DNA from: Lewinellaceae bacterium
GTDB taxonomy: Bacteria; Bacteroidota; Bacteroidia; Chitinophagales; Saprospiraceae
Direction: 5' to 3'
Assembly (NCBI GenBank): GCA_020636215.1
Contig: JACJYG010000005.1
Location: 310,001 to 374,000 of the forward strand
DNA length: 64,000 bases
A program made the translations under genes and the position numbers. Positions 35,240 to 43,627 of the stretch are shown in pieces. The stretch's first letter is position 1, and each line of letters starts with the position of its first letter. The notes beneath the pieces were generated by a model that searched no databases, had not been told where the DNA came from, and saw nothing but the letters and a program-made list of their open reading frames with translations.

Positions 35240-35323
35240 GGTATCAAGTGCAAGGTACAAGGTACGTTCGGCCCATGGGCAAAGCCCGGCGCACCAGATA
35301 CCTGGCGCCTTGTACTTGGTACC
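35240..35323. repeat. Inverted repeat in the susC-susD intergenic space
   Basis: GGTATCAAGTGCAAGG (35240-35255) pairs with CCTTGTACTTGGTACC (35308-35323) at 14 of 16 positions. Further AAGGTAC units lie between. On the minus strand the structure sits between the susC stop and the susD start, where it may lower or stabilise part of the transcript. The function is inference. Confidence 0.55.
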
Positions 35324-35328
35324 GGAAT

Positions 35329-38300
35329 TTAAAACTTCACATTCAGGTCGAGGCCGAAGCTGCGAGTCTGGGGAACGCCAAACATTTCCAGGCCCTGCGC
35401 ATTGGCATTGGTATAGGTAGATTCCGGGTCGATGTTATCCACTTTCTTGTACAGGATAGCCAGGTTGCGGCCTACCAGGCCTACGCTGATGCCGGAGAAA
35501 GGCGTCTTCGCCAGAATGGAGCGCGGCAGGCTGTAGGATAGCGTGAACTGGCGCAGCTTGATGAAGCTGGCGTCTTGAACAAATTCTTCTGCAATACCGC
35601 TCACACGACTATAATAGTCCTGTACGTTCTGTGGCTCCAGTTTGGTGACGTTCCCATCTGGCATCACGATTTCGCCGGTTTCGCGGCCTTCCAGCGTATT
35701 CTGGTGCAGGCCCCGCAGGTAAGCAAAGGAATTGGTGGCTGCATAGATATCACCACCGAACTTGCCGTCGAGCAGGAAGCTGAGGTTGATATTTTTATAC
35801 CCGAAGGTATTGCGCAAGCCCAGGGTCAGCGGGTGGATGCCTTCGCCAAGGTTGATGATATCGCCACTCAGCGGCAGGCCATCACCGTCCAACAGGATGT
35901 TGCCATTTTCATCGCGGGCATAAGCGTAACCTCTGATGGTGCTATAAGGCTGGCCTTCCACCTGGTAGATATAGGCCGTACGGGTGCGGCTTTCATCCGC
36001 GTACAGCAATTCCTCATCGTTTTCCGGATCCAGCAAGCTCACGACTTCGCTCTGGTTATATCCCATGTTGAAGGACAAGTCCCAGCGGAAGTTGGTGGTG
36101 CGAACCGGGGCAACAGACAACAACAACTCGACCCCTTTATTCGTGATCTCACCCACGTTGACCAGCTTGGTGCCAAAACCAGAGGTGCTGGAAACGCCGG
36201 CGTTGAGGATGTCATCCGTCGTTTTGCGGTCGTAGTAGGAGAAATCCACACCAATGCGGTTGTTGAACAGGCGCAGGTCAAAGCCGGCTTCAATTTCTGT
36301 ATTCAGGTACGGCTTCAGGCCCGTAGGCGGAATCGTACCGGAAGTAATGCCTCCGAGCGATTGCCCCAAGTGGCCCTGGCCAAACAAGCCATAAGACAGC
36401 AACAGCTGATAGGGATCCGGAGCGCCGCCACCAACCTGAGCCCAGGACGTGCGTATTTTGGCGAAAGTAATTTCAGAAGGCAGCTTAACGGCGTCAGACA
36501 GTACAAAGCTAAGCCCTACCGAAGGATAGAGCACCCCGTTGTTGTCTGTAGGCAGCGTGGAGTACCAGTCCTGGCGAGCCGTACCGGTGAGGTACAGGTA
36601 GTTGTTGTAGGACAGTTCAACCGAGCCATACAGCGAGTTGATGCCGACTTCCGAGATGTCATATTGTACACTGCGGTTCTGAGTATTGGTGATCTGCTCC
36701 AGGAAAGGAATACTGAACTGGCTGCCCGAACCACCAACGGTCTCGGTATGCTGCTTCATCTGGTTGCCGCCCACAAAGGCGTTCAGGCCGACAGAGCCGA
36801 ACTGCTTGTTGGCGCCCAGCATGAAGTCCATGTTGTTTTCCGTGAAATCGAAGCTACGTTCGGTGATCGATCCCAGCGGAATATAATTTGTTCCGTAAGG
36901 TTCGAGGCTTGTACGGCGCTCTGTATAAGAGTCCGTACCGATGCGGCCTTGCAGGAACAGCCAATCGAATATGTCGTAGCGCAGGGTCAGGTTACCCAGG
37001 ATACGATCTTTGTTGTTGTCTGCCCGGAAGTGGTAGGCGGCAAAGTAAGGGTTGGTTACGTAAATGTTGTCGTTGAAATCGATTTCACCGCCGGTTTCAT
37101 CGGTACCGTCCCCATTGGGGCCCTTCAGGGTTTCGATGTCTATGTTGGCAGGCATAGACCATGCCGTGTAGTTGGCGTTACCCGGAGAATCGGACAGGCG
37201 CGGGCGGTTCTTTACATTTTCTTTGATGTAGGAACCACTCAGCGTAGCCGAAAGGCGGTCGAAAAACTTGGCGTTGATCTTACCGGTGAAGTTGTTCCGG
37301 TCCAGGCCGGAATTGGGTACGATGCCTTCGTTCTGCAAATTGGTCACACCAATGCGGAAGTTGTAGTTTTCGTCGCCGCCGGTGAGGCCCAGAGAGTTGG
37401 TCCAGGTAGTACCGGTGCGGTAGAAACGATCCAGGTTGTTGCCTACGTCAGAGTAAGGACGGCTTACGCCATCGTACTGGATGACCTGCGAGCCGTCGAG
37501 CTGATCGCCCCAGGCGTACAGGCCAAATGCGATGGCATCGCCGGCGTTGCCCGGCTTAGCGCCCCGGTCGCCGGAGCCATACTGGTTCTGGAAATCGTAG
37601 GTGTTGATGATATTCTCAGCCGTGAAGTTGCTGCTCACTTCCACGCCGATGCCTTTGCGCTTGGCTCCTGACTTGGTGGTGATCAGGATCACACCGTTGG
37701 AAGCGCGGGCGCCGTAAAGCGCGGCAGCTGTGTTGCCTTTCAGGACGGTCATCGTCTCGATGTCATCCGGGCTGATGCTGGAGATACCGTCACCCCAGTC
37801 TTGGCCACCCCACATACCGGCGTTGCCGAGGTTGGAGTTGTCGATCGGGATACCGTCAATCACATAAAGCGGCTGGTTGTTGCCGGTCAGGGAGCTGTTG
37901 CCCCGTATAACCACGCGGCTGGAGCCGCCCGGGCCGGTAGCCGGTTTGCTTACGTTCACCCCGGCTACTTTGCCGGCCAGGGCATTGGCGACGTTGAGCT
38001 CACGTGCTTCCGTGAAATCGTCGCCGGACACTTCAGTTACCGAGTATCCCAGGGCCTTCTTATCCCTTTCGATACCCAGAGCGGTAACGACCACTTCGTC
38101 AAGTTGTACACCCTCCTCCAAAGTAATATCGATGGTGCTCTGGGCGCCAACTTCTACCGTTTGGGAGGAATAGCCGATGAGGGAAAACTGAAGGCGCGCG
38201 CCTTCTTTTACCTCCAGGCTGTACATACCATCAATATCGGTGATCGTACCATTGCTGGTGCCGACCTCCAGGACGTTGACCCCGATCAGGGTCTCTCCGT

Positions 38301-38397
38301 CCTCATCAATTACTTTGCCTGTGACCGTACGCTGGGCCCAGGCCGACATTGAGAGGAAGAGAACTAGCGATGTAAAGAGTAAAAGTCGCTTTTCCAT
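35329..38397 (-). CDS. SusC/RagA TonB-dependent outer-membrane transporter
   Basis: A 1022-residue TonB-dependent transporter. The signal peptide (MEKRLLLFTSLVLFLSMSAW) is followed by a carboxypeptidase-like N-terminal domain (GKVIDEDGETLIGVNVLEVG), the SusC motif (LDEVVVTALGIERDKKALGY), and a plug domain (VVIRGNSSLTGNNQPLYVID, ISPDDIETMTVLKGNTAAAL). The barrel fills the rest and ends RSFGLDLNVKF. It pairs with SusD downstream to import oligosaccharides, probably mannosides. A TAACTTTG promoter element lies about 40 bp upstream. No FecR-interacting N-terminal STN domain is seen, which fits control by the divergent DeoR gene. Confidence 0.95.
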   Translation of the reverse strand: MEKRLLLFTSLVLFLSMSAWAQRTVTGKVIDEDGETLIGVNVLEVGTSNGTITDIDGMYSLEVKEGARLQFSLIGYSSQTVEVGAQSTIDITLEEGVQLDEVVVTALGIERDKKALGYSVTEVSGDDFTEARELNVANALAGKVAGVNVSKPATGPGGSSRVVIRGNSSLTGNNQPLYVIDGIPIDNSNLGNAGMWGGQDWGDGISSISPDDIETMTVLKGNTAAALYGARASNGVILITTKSGAKRKGIGVEVSSNFTAENIINTYDFQNQYGSGDRGAKPGNAGDAIAFGLYAWGDQLDGSQVIQYDGVSRPYSDVGNNLDRFYRTGTTWTNSLGLTGGDENYNFRIGVTNLQNEGIVPNSGLDRNNFTGKINAKFFDRLSATLSGSYIKENVKNRPRLSDSPGNANYTAWSMPANIDIETLKGPNGDGTDETGGEIDFNDNIYVTNPYFAAYHFRADNNKDRILGNLTLRYDIFDWLFLQGRIGTDSYTERRTSLEPYGTNYIPLGSITERSFDFTENNMDFMLGANKQFGSVGLNAFVGGNQMKQHTETVGGSGSQFSIPFLEQITNTQNRSVQYDISEVGINSLYGSVELSYNNYLYLTGTARQDWYSTLPTDNNGVLYPSVGLSFVLSDAVKLPSEITFAKIRTSWAQVGGGAPDPYQLLLSYGLFGQGHLGQSLGGITSGTIPPTGLKPYLNTEIEAGFDLRLFNNRIGVDFSYYDRKTTDDILNAGVSSTSGFGTKLVNVGEITNKGVELLLSVAPVRTTNFRWDLSFNMGYNQSEVVSLLDPENDEELLYADESRTRTAYIYQVEGQPYSTIRGYAYARDENGNILLDGDGLPLSGDIINLGEGIHPLTLGLRNTFGYKNINLSFLLDGKFGGDIYAATNSFAYLRGLHQNTLEGRETGEIVMPDGNVTKLEPQNVQDYYSRVSGIAEEFVQDASFIKLRQFTLSYSLPRSILAKTPFSGISVGLVGRNLAILYKKVDNIDPESTYTNANAQGLEMFGVPQTRSFGLDLNVKF

Positions 38398-38771
38398 AGT
38401 TTGGACCGAATTTTGTATTAGGTGATGATAAACTTCGTCAAAGTTACGGAAACTTTTTTCAGATTAAAGCAAAAAACCGGCAAAAACACGCAAAAGAAAG
38501 CGGCTTTTTAGACTTTACCTGCTTTCCGGTATTTTAAAAAGATTGCGATGGATTATTTTGTTTAAACATTAAATTGTTTATATTTCTTTTAAACACTACT
38601 ATTTATTGCGAATTTACTCTTACCTTTCTAGTTTGAAACACCTAGAAGGCTTTAGGCCTAAAAACACGCAAAAAGCAGCAACTTGCCACAGGTTATGTGC
38701 CGGTTTCGGAAAACAATTACCAGGGCTTCGCGTTAAAAAATAGGCTGTAGCAAAGAAATTTTAAGGGCCCA
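38398..38771. promoter_or_regulatory. Divergent susC-deoR control region with repeated 14-mer
   Basis: This AT-rich 374-bp region separates susC and the DeoR gene and encodes no protein. AAAAACACGCAAAA occurs exactly twice, at 38482-38495 just upstream of the susC -33 element and at 38660-38673 about 100 bp before deoR. A perfect palindrome TGTTTAAACA is at 38559-38568, with a partial copy TTTAAACA at 38588-38595. These are candidate operators for the DeoR regulator (inference). Confidence 0.45.
38439..38472 (-). promoter_or_regulatory. Predicted Bacteroidota promoter for susC
   Basis: On the minus strand TAACTTTG (38446 down to 38439) matches the -7 consensus TAnnTTTG. A TTG (38472 down to 38470), part of TTTTTTG, lies 23 bp upstream as the -33 element. 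The susC start is about 41 bp further. Spacing is slightly longer than typical. Confidence 0.5.
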
Positions 38772-39521
38772 ATGCTGAAAGAAGAACGCCATCAATTGAT
38801 CCTGGATGAAGTCACGCGGCACAATAAAGTCCGCTCGGCGGAGCTATGCCGAATGCTGAAAGTATCGGAAGATACTGTGCGGCGTGACCTTAAGGAACTC
38901 TCCGACCAGGGCATCGTTCGCAAGGTTCATGGCGGGGCCGTGGCTAATTCGCTCATCCCGCCGGAATACCGGGAGCAACATATCAATCATATCGGGCAAA
39001 AACGAGCGATCGCCGAAAAAGCCCTTAGCCTTATTCAGGACGGGCAGGTTATCCTCATCGACGGCAGCACCACCAACCTGGAATTTGTTAGGCTATTTCC
39101 GGAAGGCCTTCAGGCCACCGTCTTTACCAATTCCATTGCTATTGCCAATGAACTGTGCTCCCATCCCGGCATCGAGCTGTTCATCTTTGGCGGTAAGATA
39201 CTCAAAAATGCCCGGGTAGCTGTGGGTATGGACGTGCTGCACTTTCTTTCCGAACTCCACGCTGATGTCTGTTTCATCGGCGTACGCAGCCTGCATGCCG
39301 GCCTGGGCATTACCACCACCCGCCGTGAGGAGGCTCAGGTTAAACGAAAACTGGCTGAGGTTTCCGCCGAAATTGTCGCCCTCGTTACTTCCGAAAAGAT
39401 CGGAACCATCCAGCCCTTCCGGGTGGTTGAACTGGAACAAATCCACACCATCATCACCGAACTCCCCCCCAATGACTCTACCTTGAAGCCCTTCCGGGAT
39501 AAGGGGATTAGGGTCTTGTAG
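38772..39521 (+). CDS. DeoR-family transcriptional regulator
   Basis: A 249-residue regulator. The N-terminal DeoR winged helix-turn-helix is at about 1-57 (HNKVRSAELCRMLKVSEDTV, then RRDLKELSDQGIVRKVHGGA). The C-terminal sensor domain of the DeoR type (phosphosugar-binding) spans about 75-235 (VILIDGSTTNLEFVRLFP, TNSIAIANEL, DVCFIGVRSLHAGLGITTT, VALVTSEKIG). Such regulators usually respond to sugar phosphates, so mannose phosphates are plausible inducers. It is divergent from susC, and repeated motifs in the shared region are candidate binding sites. Confidence 0.92.
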   Translation: MLKEERHQLILDEVTRHNKVRSAELCRMLKVSEDTVRRDLKELSDQGIVRKVHGGAVANSLIPPEYREQHINHIGQKRAIAEKALSLIQDGQVILIDGSTTNLEFVRLFPEGLQATVFTNSIAIANELCSHPGIELFIFGGKILKNARVAVGMDVLHFLSELHADVCFIGVRSLHAGLGITTTRREEAQVKRKLAEVSAEIVALVTSEKIGTIQPFRVVELEQIHTIITELPPNDSTLKPFRDKGIRVL

Positions 39522-39629
39522 GCCTAAAACGTCGCAGGTCGCAGGTCCGGCTCGGCGGTTTCTGAACCGCGATTTTCTGGATGATAAGATTACCTGGATT
39601 TTTATTGCCAGGATCAGCCCCAAGCCGTT

Positions 39630-39771
39630 TTGTCTCCCCTTGGAATAACGCGCTCTCCTCAACTCAACCCCCTCAACCCTCTCACCCCCCTCAACCCTCC
39701 ACCCATTCACCCATTCAACCATTCAACCATTCACCCATTCAACCATTCACCCATCCCCAGCTACCTCCTGG
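39630..39771. repeat. CCATTCAACC-type simple repeat region
   Basis: Between the convergent DeoR and GHL10 genes lie blocks such as CTCAACCCCCTCAACCCT and then many units of ACCCATTCA/ACCATTCA. The units are 8-9 bp, imperfect and all in one orientation. No gene is present in 39522-39774. It belongs to the same simple-repeat type as 9.6 kb and 47.0 kb. Confidence 0.7.
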
Positions 39772-39774
39772 CCT

Positions 39775-40923
39775 TCAGCCCTTCAACGCCTCTCTCAGCA
39801 CCGCCCAATGTTCGTCCTTTAGCGAACTATAGTCGAAAAGGGAAATGCCACTGGCGCCGGCCTTTCGGGAAACGGATATTGCCTGGGCCAGTTCTTCCGG
39901 GCCGAGTTGGGGGATGAACAGGCCGCTGAAGATGGGTTTTTTGTTGTCGAGCCGCTTCAGGCCCGCATCTACCTGTTCGCCGATCCAGTTGATGTCTTCA
40001 TTGTAGAACCCTTGGTAGAGCATCGGCAGGAAACCGTCGAGATCCCATTTGTGCCACTGTTGGCGCACGCTTTCCCAGTTGGGGAATACCGCAGCCGTGA
40101 TCTTTTTGCCGTATTGATGAGCAGTGGGCGCTAAGCGGCCGTTCACCAGGTTCGAAACAGCGTCGTAACGGAACTGCCGCCAGGCCTCATTCTGGGAAGG
40201 ATCCTCCAGGTCGGTGAGTGGGTCGATGCCCGTCTGTGCTTTGAATTGTTCGCGGCAATAGGTAGAGTAGCTGTAGTCGTACTCCGGGTATTCCCGGTCC
40301 TGAACGATATTATACTTAGGCTGCAGCCCTTCGGCCAGGATGACATCGGGTACCCGAATATAGTCGAGGTGGATGCCGTCCAGGCCCTCGATCTTTCCAA
40401 GGGATTCCACCCGGGCCTGCACGAAGTCCTGTACTTCGGGATGACAGGGGCAAAGGAACTTGTAGTAATCCACGTAAGCTGGTTTCTCGTTTGCAGACTC
40501 CCCTTTCCCGTTGACAGCGTACCAGTCGGGGTGCTTTTCGATGATTTCCGGGATGTTGCAGGGCATGCTCCACATCCAGGCATGGATCTGCAGGCCGGCC
40601 TCGTGGGCCAGTGGGATGAGGCGTTCCAGAAGTGGCTCTTTGACGGGCACCCCTGGTACATCGATCTGGAAAAGCGCCTCATGGCTATTGAATATCTGCG
40701 GCAAAACAGCTTCGATGCCGGCTGCACGTATCTTGCCAAAGATCTGCTTCCATTCGTCATCGCTCAACCCCAGCTGGGGCCGCAACCAGATCCAGTTATT
40801 AGGTAAGCCTTCAACCAAAGGGTAGACAGGGGGGCGGCTGGTGTCGCAGGAAGGCAGGGCCGGCAGCGCCATCCATGCCAATGCGCCTTTGCCAAGGGTC
40901 TTGAGAAATTGTCTTTTGTTCAT
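39775..40923 (-). CDS. GHL10-type (DUF187-like) glycosyl hydrolase-like lipoprotein
   Basis: A 382-residue protein. The start at 40923 gives MNKRQFLKTLGKGALAWMAL with a lipobox near PALPSC; the open frame upstream to 40986 is not signal-like. The TIM-barrel hallmarks of the glycosyl hydrolase-like 10 family are visible: AAGIEAVLPQIFNSHEALFQ, IHAWMWSMPCNIPEIIEKHP, the strand GLDGIHLDYIRVP, and DGFLPMLYQGFYNED. Family members act on or near cell-surface glycans but few have known activity. The gene follows the second GH92 gene on the minus strand after 227 bp of repeat-containing DNA. Confidence 0.8.
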   Translation of the reverse strand: MNKRQFLKTLGKGALAWMALPALPSCDTSRPPVYPLVEGLPNNWIWLRPQLGLSDDEWKQIFGKIRAAGIEAVLPQIFNSHEALFQIDVPGVPVKEPLLERLIPLAHEAGLQIHAWMWSMPCNIPEIIEKHPDWYAVNGKGESANEKPAYVDYYKFLCPCHPEVQDFVQARVESLGKIEGLDGIHLDYIRVPDVILAEGLQPKYNIVQDREYPEYDYSYSTYCREQFKAQTGIDPLTDLEDPSQNEAWRQFRYDAVSNLVNGRLAPTAHQYGKKITAAVFPNWESVRQQWHKWDLDGFLPMLYQGFYNEDINWIGEQVDAGLKRLDNKKPIFSGLFIPQLGPEELAQAISVSRKAGASGISLFDYSSLKDEHWAVLREALKG

Positions 40924-40974
40924 ATTATCGCAGTTTCTTTGTTGATCATTGTTTTGAGTCTCGTCCCTGCGGGC

Positions 40975-41146
40975 GGGAGTCTTCAAAAAACTGTGTCAAA
41001 ACCTCCGTCCCGATCAGGGAGGCTTTGGTTTTACTGGGGTTTCAGGGAACTTGAACTTTACCCGCCCTCAAGGACGGGACTCGAACTCCTGAACACTCCC
41101 CTGCGGTCACAGTGTCACCTCAAACACTCACTCCTCAAACACCCAC
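40975..41146. repeat. Intergenic repeats between second GH92 and GHL10 genes
   Basis: CTCAAACACTCACTCCTCAAA at 41114-41134 is the same unit as at the first GH92 gene's end (31101-31138). Nearby are CCTCCGTCCC..GGGAGG and GTTTTGACAC-like short inverted pieces. No gene is present here. Confidence 0.55.
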
Positions 41147-41150
41147 TCCA

Positions 41151-43421
41151 TTACTTCAGGAACACCTTCAGCCTCCCACCTTTCACCAACTCCTGGTGGG
41201 GGATAAAGTAGGATTTATGCCTTCTCCCGTTCCACTCCATTTTATCGATGAGCAGGTTTTCATCTCCTTTGGCGTTCACCGCCTCGATGATCAGTTCTTT
41301 TCCGGAATAGTATTGAGTATTGAGGTGGATAGCCACTTCGTCGAAGACGGGGCTGGTAAGGGTGAAATCCATATCACCCGGACAGTCTGGATAGATACCC
41401 ATCATACTGAATAGCAGCCAGGCGGAGAGGGTGCCGGTATCGTCATTGCCTGGAATGCCGGCCGGAGCATTAAAATAATACTGCCGCATCAGGCGCCGCA
41501 CCGTTTGCTGTGTAAAGTGTTCTTTGCCGGGGATGTAATTGAAAAGGAAGGGGTAGGTGATGTCCGGTTCGTTGGCCATATCAAAGTTATCGGTATCGAA
41601 GCAGGCCTTCAATGCCTGGAAAAAAGCCTCGTCTCCCCCGAGCAGCGTCTTCAGGCCTTTGATATCGTGTGGGACATAAAAGCGGTATTGCCAGGCGTTG
41701 CCCTCGACAAATCCAATGACAGGTTCGAAGTTTTTGCCGGCTTCCGGATTGAAAGGGTCGAGCCATTGGCCATCCTCCATACGAGGGCGCAGCATGCCCG
41801 TTTGCAGGTCGAAGTAGTTGCGGTAAGAATAGGAGCGGCGCAGATACCGCTGGTAATCCTCATTTTTACCCAGGGCTTTGGCCAGTTGCGCCAGGTTCCA
41901 GTCAGAGATATTGTACTCCAAAGTAGTGGATACGGTTCCCCATACTTTGGCTTCGTTGTTCTCCGGGATGTATCCCAGTGAATCATAATAGAGCAGGCCG
42001 GGCCGCAGCTTGTTGTCCTTCAGTTGGGTGGCCGCTTTACGCGCTGCTTCGTAGGCCGTATTGATATCAAAATCATGTAGCCCGCGCAGCCAGGTGTCGG
42101 CAATGACCGGGGTGGCGGGGTCTCCGACCATTACGCCGGTTTCCATACTCAGCAATTCCCACTTTGGCAGCCAGCCGCTTTCGCGGTACATTTCCACCAT
42201 GCTGTTCACCATGCCCAGTTGCAGTTCCGGATACACCAGGCTGAGGAAAGGGTGTACGTTCCGGTAAGTATCCCACAGGGAGAAGACGGTGTAACGGTTT
42301 TTTCCACCGGTGTTTTTAATGGCGCCGCTCTCCATGGCCCGATAGTCGCCATTGGCGTCTTGGAGTATATTAGGGTGTAGTAAAAGGTGGTACAGGGCCG
42401 TGTAAAAGATCGTTTTATCTTCCGGGGCCCCACCCTTCAGTTCGATGCGGCTTAGCAACTCGTTCCACGCCTGATAGGCTTTTTGCCGCGTGCCCTCGAA
42501 GTCAAATCCGGCTTGTTCGGTATCGAGGTTCAGCCGGGCATTTTCGATGCTGGTGTAGGAGATGCCGACTTTAACTTCGATGATGCCGCCCTCGGGTAGG
42601 CCGTAGGAAAAGTAAGCGCCGATGTTATCGCCGGCTATTTCCTGACGAAAGTCCGGGTAGGGCTTGTAAGCATCATTGTATTTCGTCCAGTCGGCTTCTG
42701 CGCCCTGGTATTTCGGCATTTTCTTCCAGGCGCCAAAATTGGAAGCCGGCTGGCTAAGGCGGGCTACGAAATAGACTGGCCGGACATCTTCCGGGTTATA
42801 GCAGAAGTCGCCGATCATTTTAAAACCTTCTACTTCCTGATTGGAAACGATGCGCAGCATGGCGCCCGTTTCATTAGTCAGGCCCAGGCCGAGGTTGAGC
42901 AGCACGTTGGCCTGTCCGGCAGGGAAAGTGTAGCGGCTGATGCCACTGCGCAGCGTAGCGGACAGTTCAACTTTTACACCATACTTATCCAGCGTATGGG
43001 TATAGTAGCCGGGGCTGGCCTGTTCGCTCTGATAGGTGCTCCCGTACTGTTCCGGGTCTAATTCCAGCTCGCCGGTAGTGGGCATCAGCAAAATACTGCC
43101 CAGGTCAGGACAGCCTACACCGCTGAGGTTGATGTGGCTGTAACCGGTTAAAAAGCTGTTCTCATGCACATATGGGCGGGAATGCCATTCGCTGTCTTTT
43201 TCGAAAACATTCCCCTGCCCCTTTTTGTATGCTACATTAAAAGGGCATACCGAAGCCAGTCCTGCCGGTAGTACCGGCCCGGGATGGGTAGCCCCGAAAT
43301 TGGAGGTGCCAATAAAGGGGTTGACCAAGTCTGCCGGTTCCTGGGCGGCAATGGCGGAGGAGAGCAATAAGGCCAGGTAGAGAAAGGGCCTTCGGCAAAT
43401 GGTGAAATGGAGTAAGGGCAT
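41151..43421 (-). CDS. GH92 family alpha-mannosidase (second copy)
   Basis: A 756-residue exported mannosidase with signal peptide ending near LLLSSAIAAQEP, so it lacks the lipobox of the first GH92. Family features are VNPFIGTSNFGATHPGPVLP, GYSHINLSGVGCPD, SLWDTYRNVHPFLSLVYPEL, and IPGNDDTGTLSAWLLFSMMG. In the active-site region it reads LSMETGVMVGDPATPVIADT, where the first copy has GNETNTMTGYHAIPVIAD. The His of GYHA is therefore replaced by Asp-Pro, which suggests a different linkage or aglycone preference (inference). The gene is divergent from the VCBS/UnbV gene. Confidence 0.92.
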   Translation of the reverse strand: MPLLHFTICRRPFLYLALLLSSAIAAQEPADLVNPFIGTSNFGATHPGPVLPAGLASVCPFNVAYKKGQGNVFEKDSEWHSRPYVHENSFLTGYSHINLSGVGCPDLGSILLMPTTGELELDPEQYGSTYQSEQASPGYYTHTLDKYGVKVELSATLRSGISRYTFPAGQANVLLNLGLGLTNETGAMLRIVSNQEVEGFKMIGDFCYNPEDVRPVYFVARLSQPASNFGAWKKMPKYQGAEADWTKYNDAYKPYPDFRQEIAGDNIGAYFSYGLPEGGIIEVKVGISYTSIENARLNLDTEQAGFDFEGTRQKAYQAWNELLSRIELKGGAPEDKTIFYTALYHLLLHPNILQDANGDYRAMESGAIKNTGGKNRYTVFSLWDTYRNVHPFLSLVYPELQLGMVNSMVEMYRESGWLPKWELLSMETGVMVGDPATPVIADTWLRGLHDFDINTAYEAARKAATQLKDNKLRPGLLYYDSLGYIPENNEAKVWGTVSTTLEYNISDWNLAQLAKALGKNEDYQRYLRRSYSYRNYFDLQTGMLRPRMEDGQWLDPFNPEAGKNFEPVIGFVEGNAWQYRFYVPHDIKGLKTLLGGDEAFFQALKACFDTDNFDMANEPDITYPFLFNYIPGKEHFTQQTVRRLMRQYYFNAPAGIPGNDDTGTLSAWLLFSMMGIYPDCPGDMDFTLTSPVFDEVAIHLNTQYYSGKELIIEAVNAKGDENLLIDKMEWNGRRHKSYFIPHQELVKGGRLKVFLK

Positions 43422-43627
43422 AATGAATGGTTATACATGCGGGCGCCTGCCGCACAAAGTTTATTGCCAGGGGCGGCATCAGGCCGTACCTGACAATAAG
43501 CGGATGAATTTAGAAAATATCTTGCCGATTTGTGCAGGATTTCACTAATTTTCCCATCTTATTATGGTGGAAACCCTGTCGAATGCGACGGAATGAACAA
43601 ACATAAAACATTGAAAGAAAAGTTGTT

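Noticed and set aside
35575..37671. 698-codon plus-strand open frame
   Set aside because: It lies entirely antisense to the SusC gene, whose family match is certain. The frame is open because of codon bias in susC.
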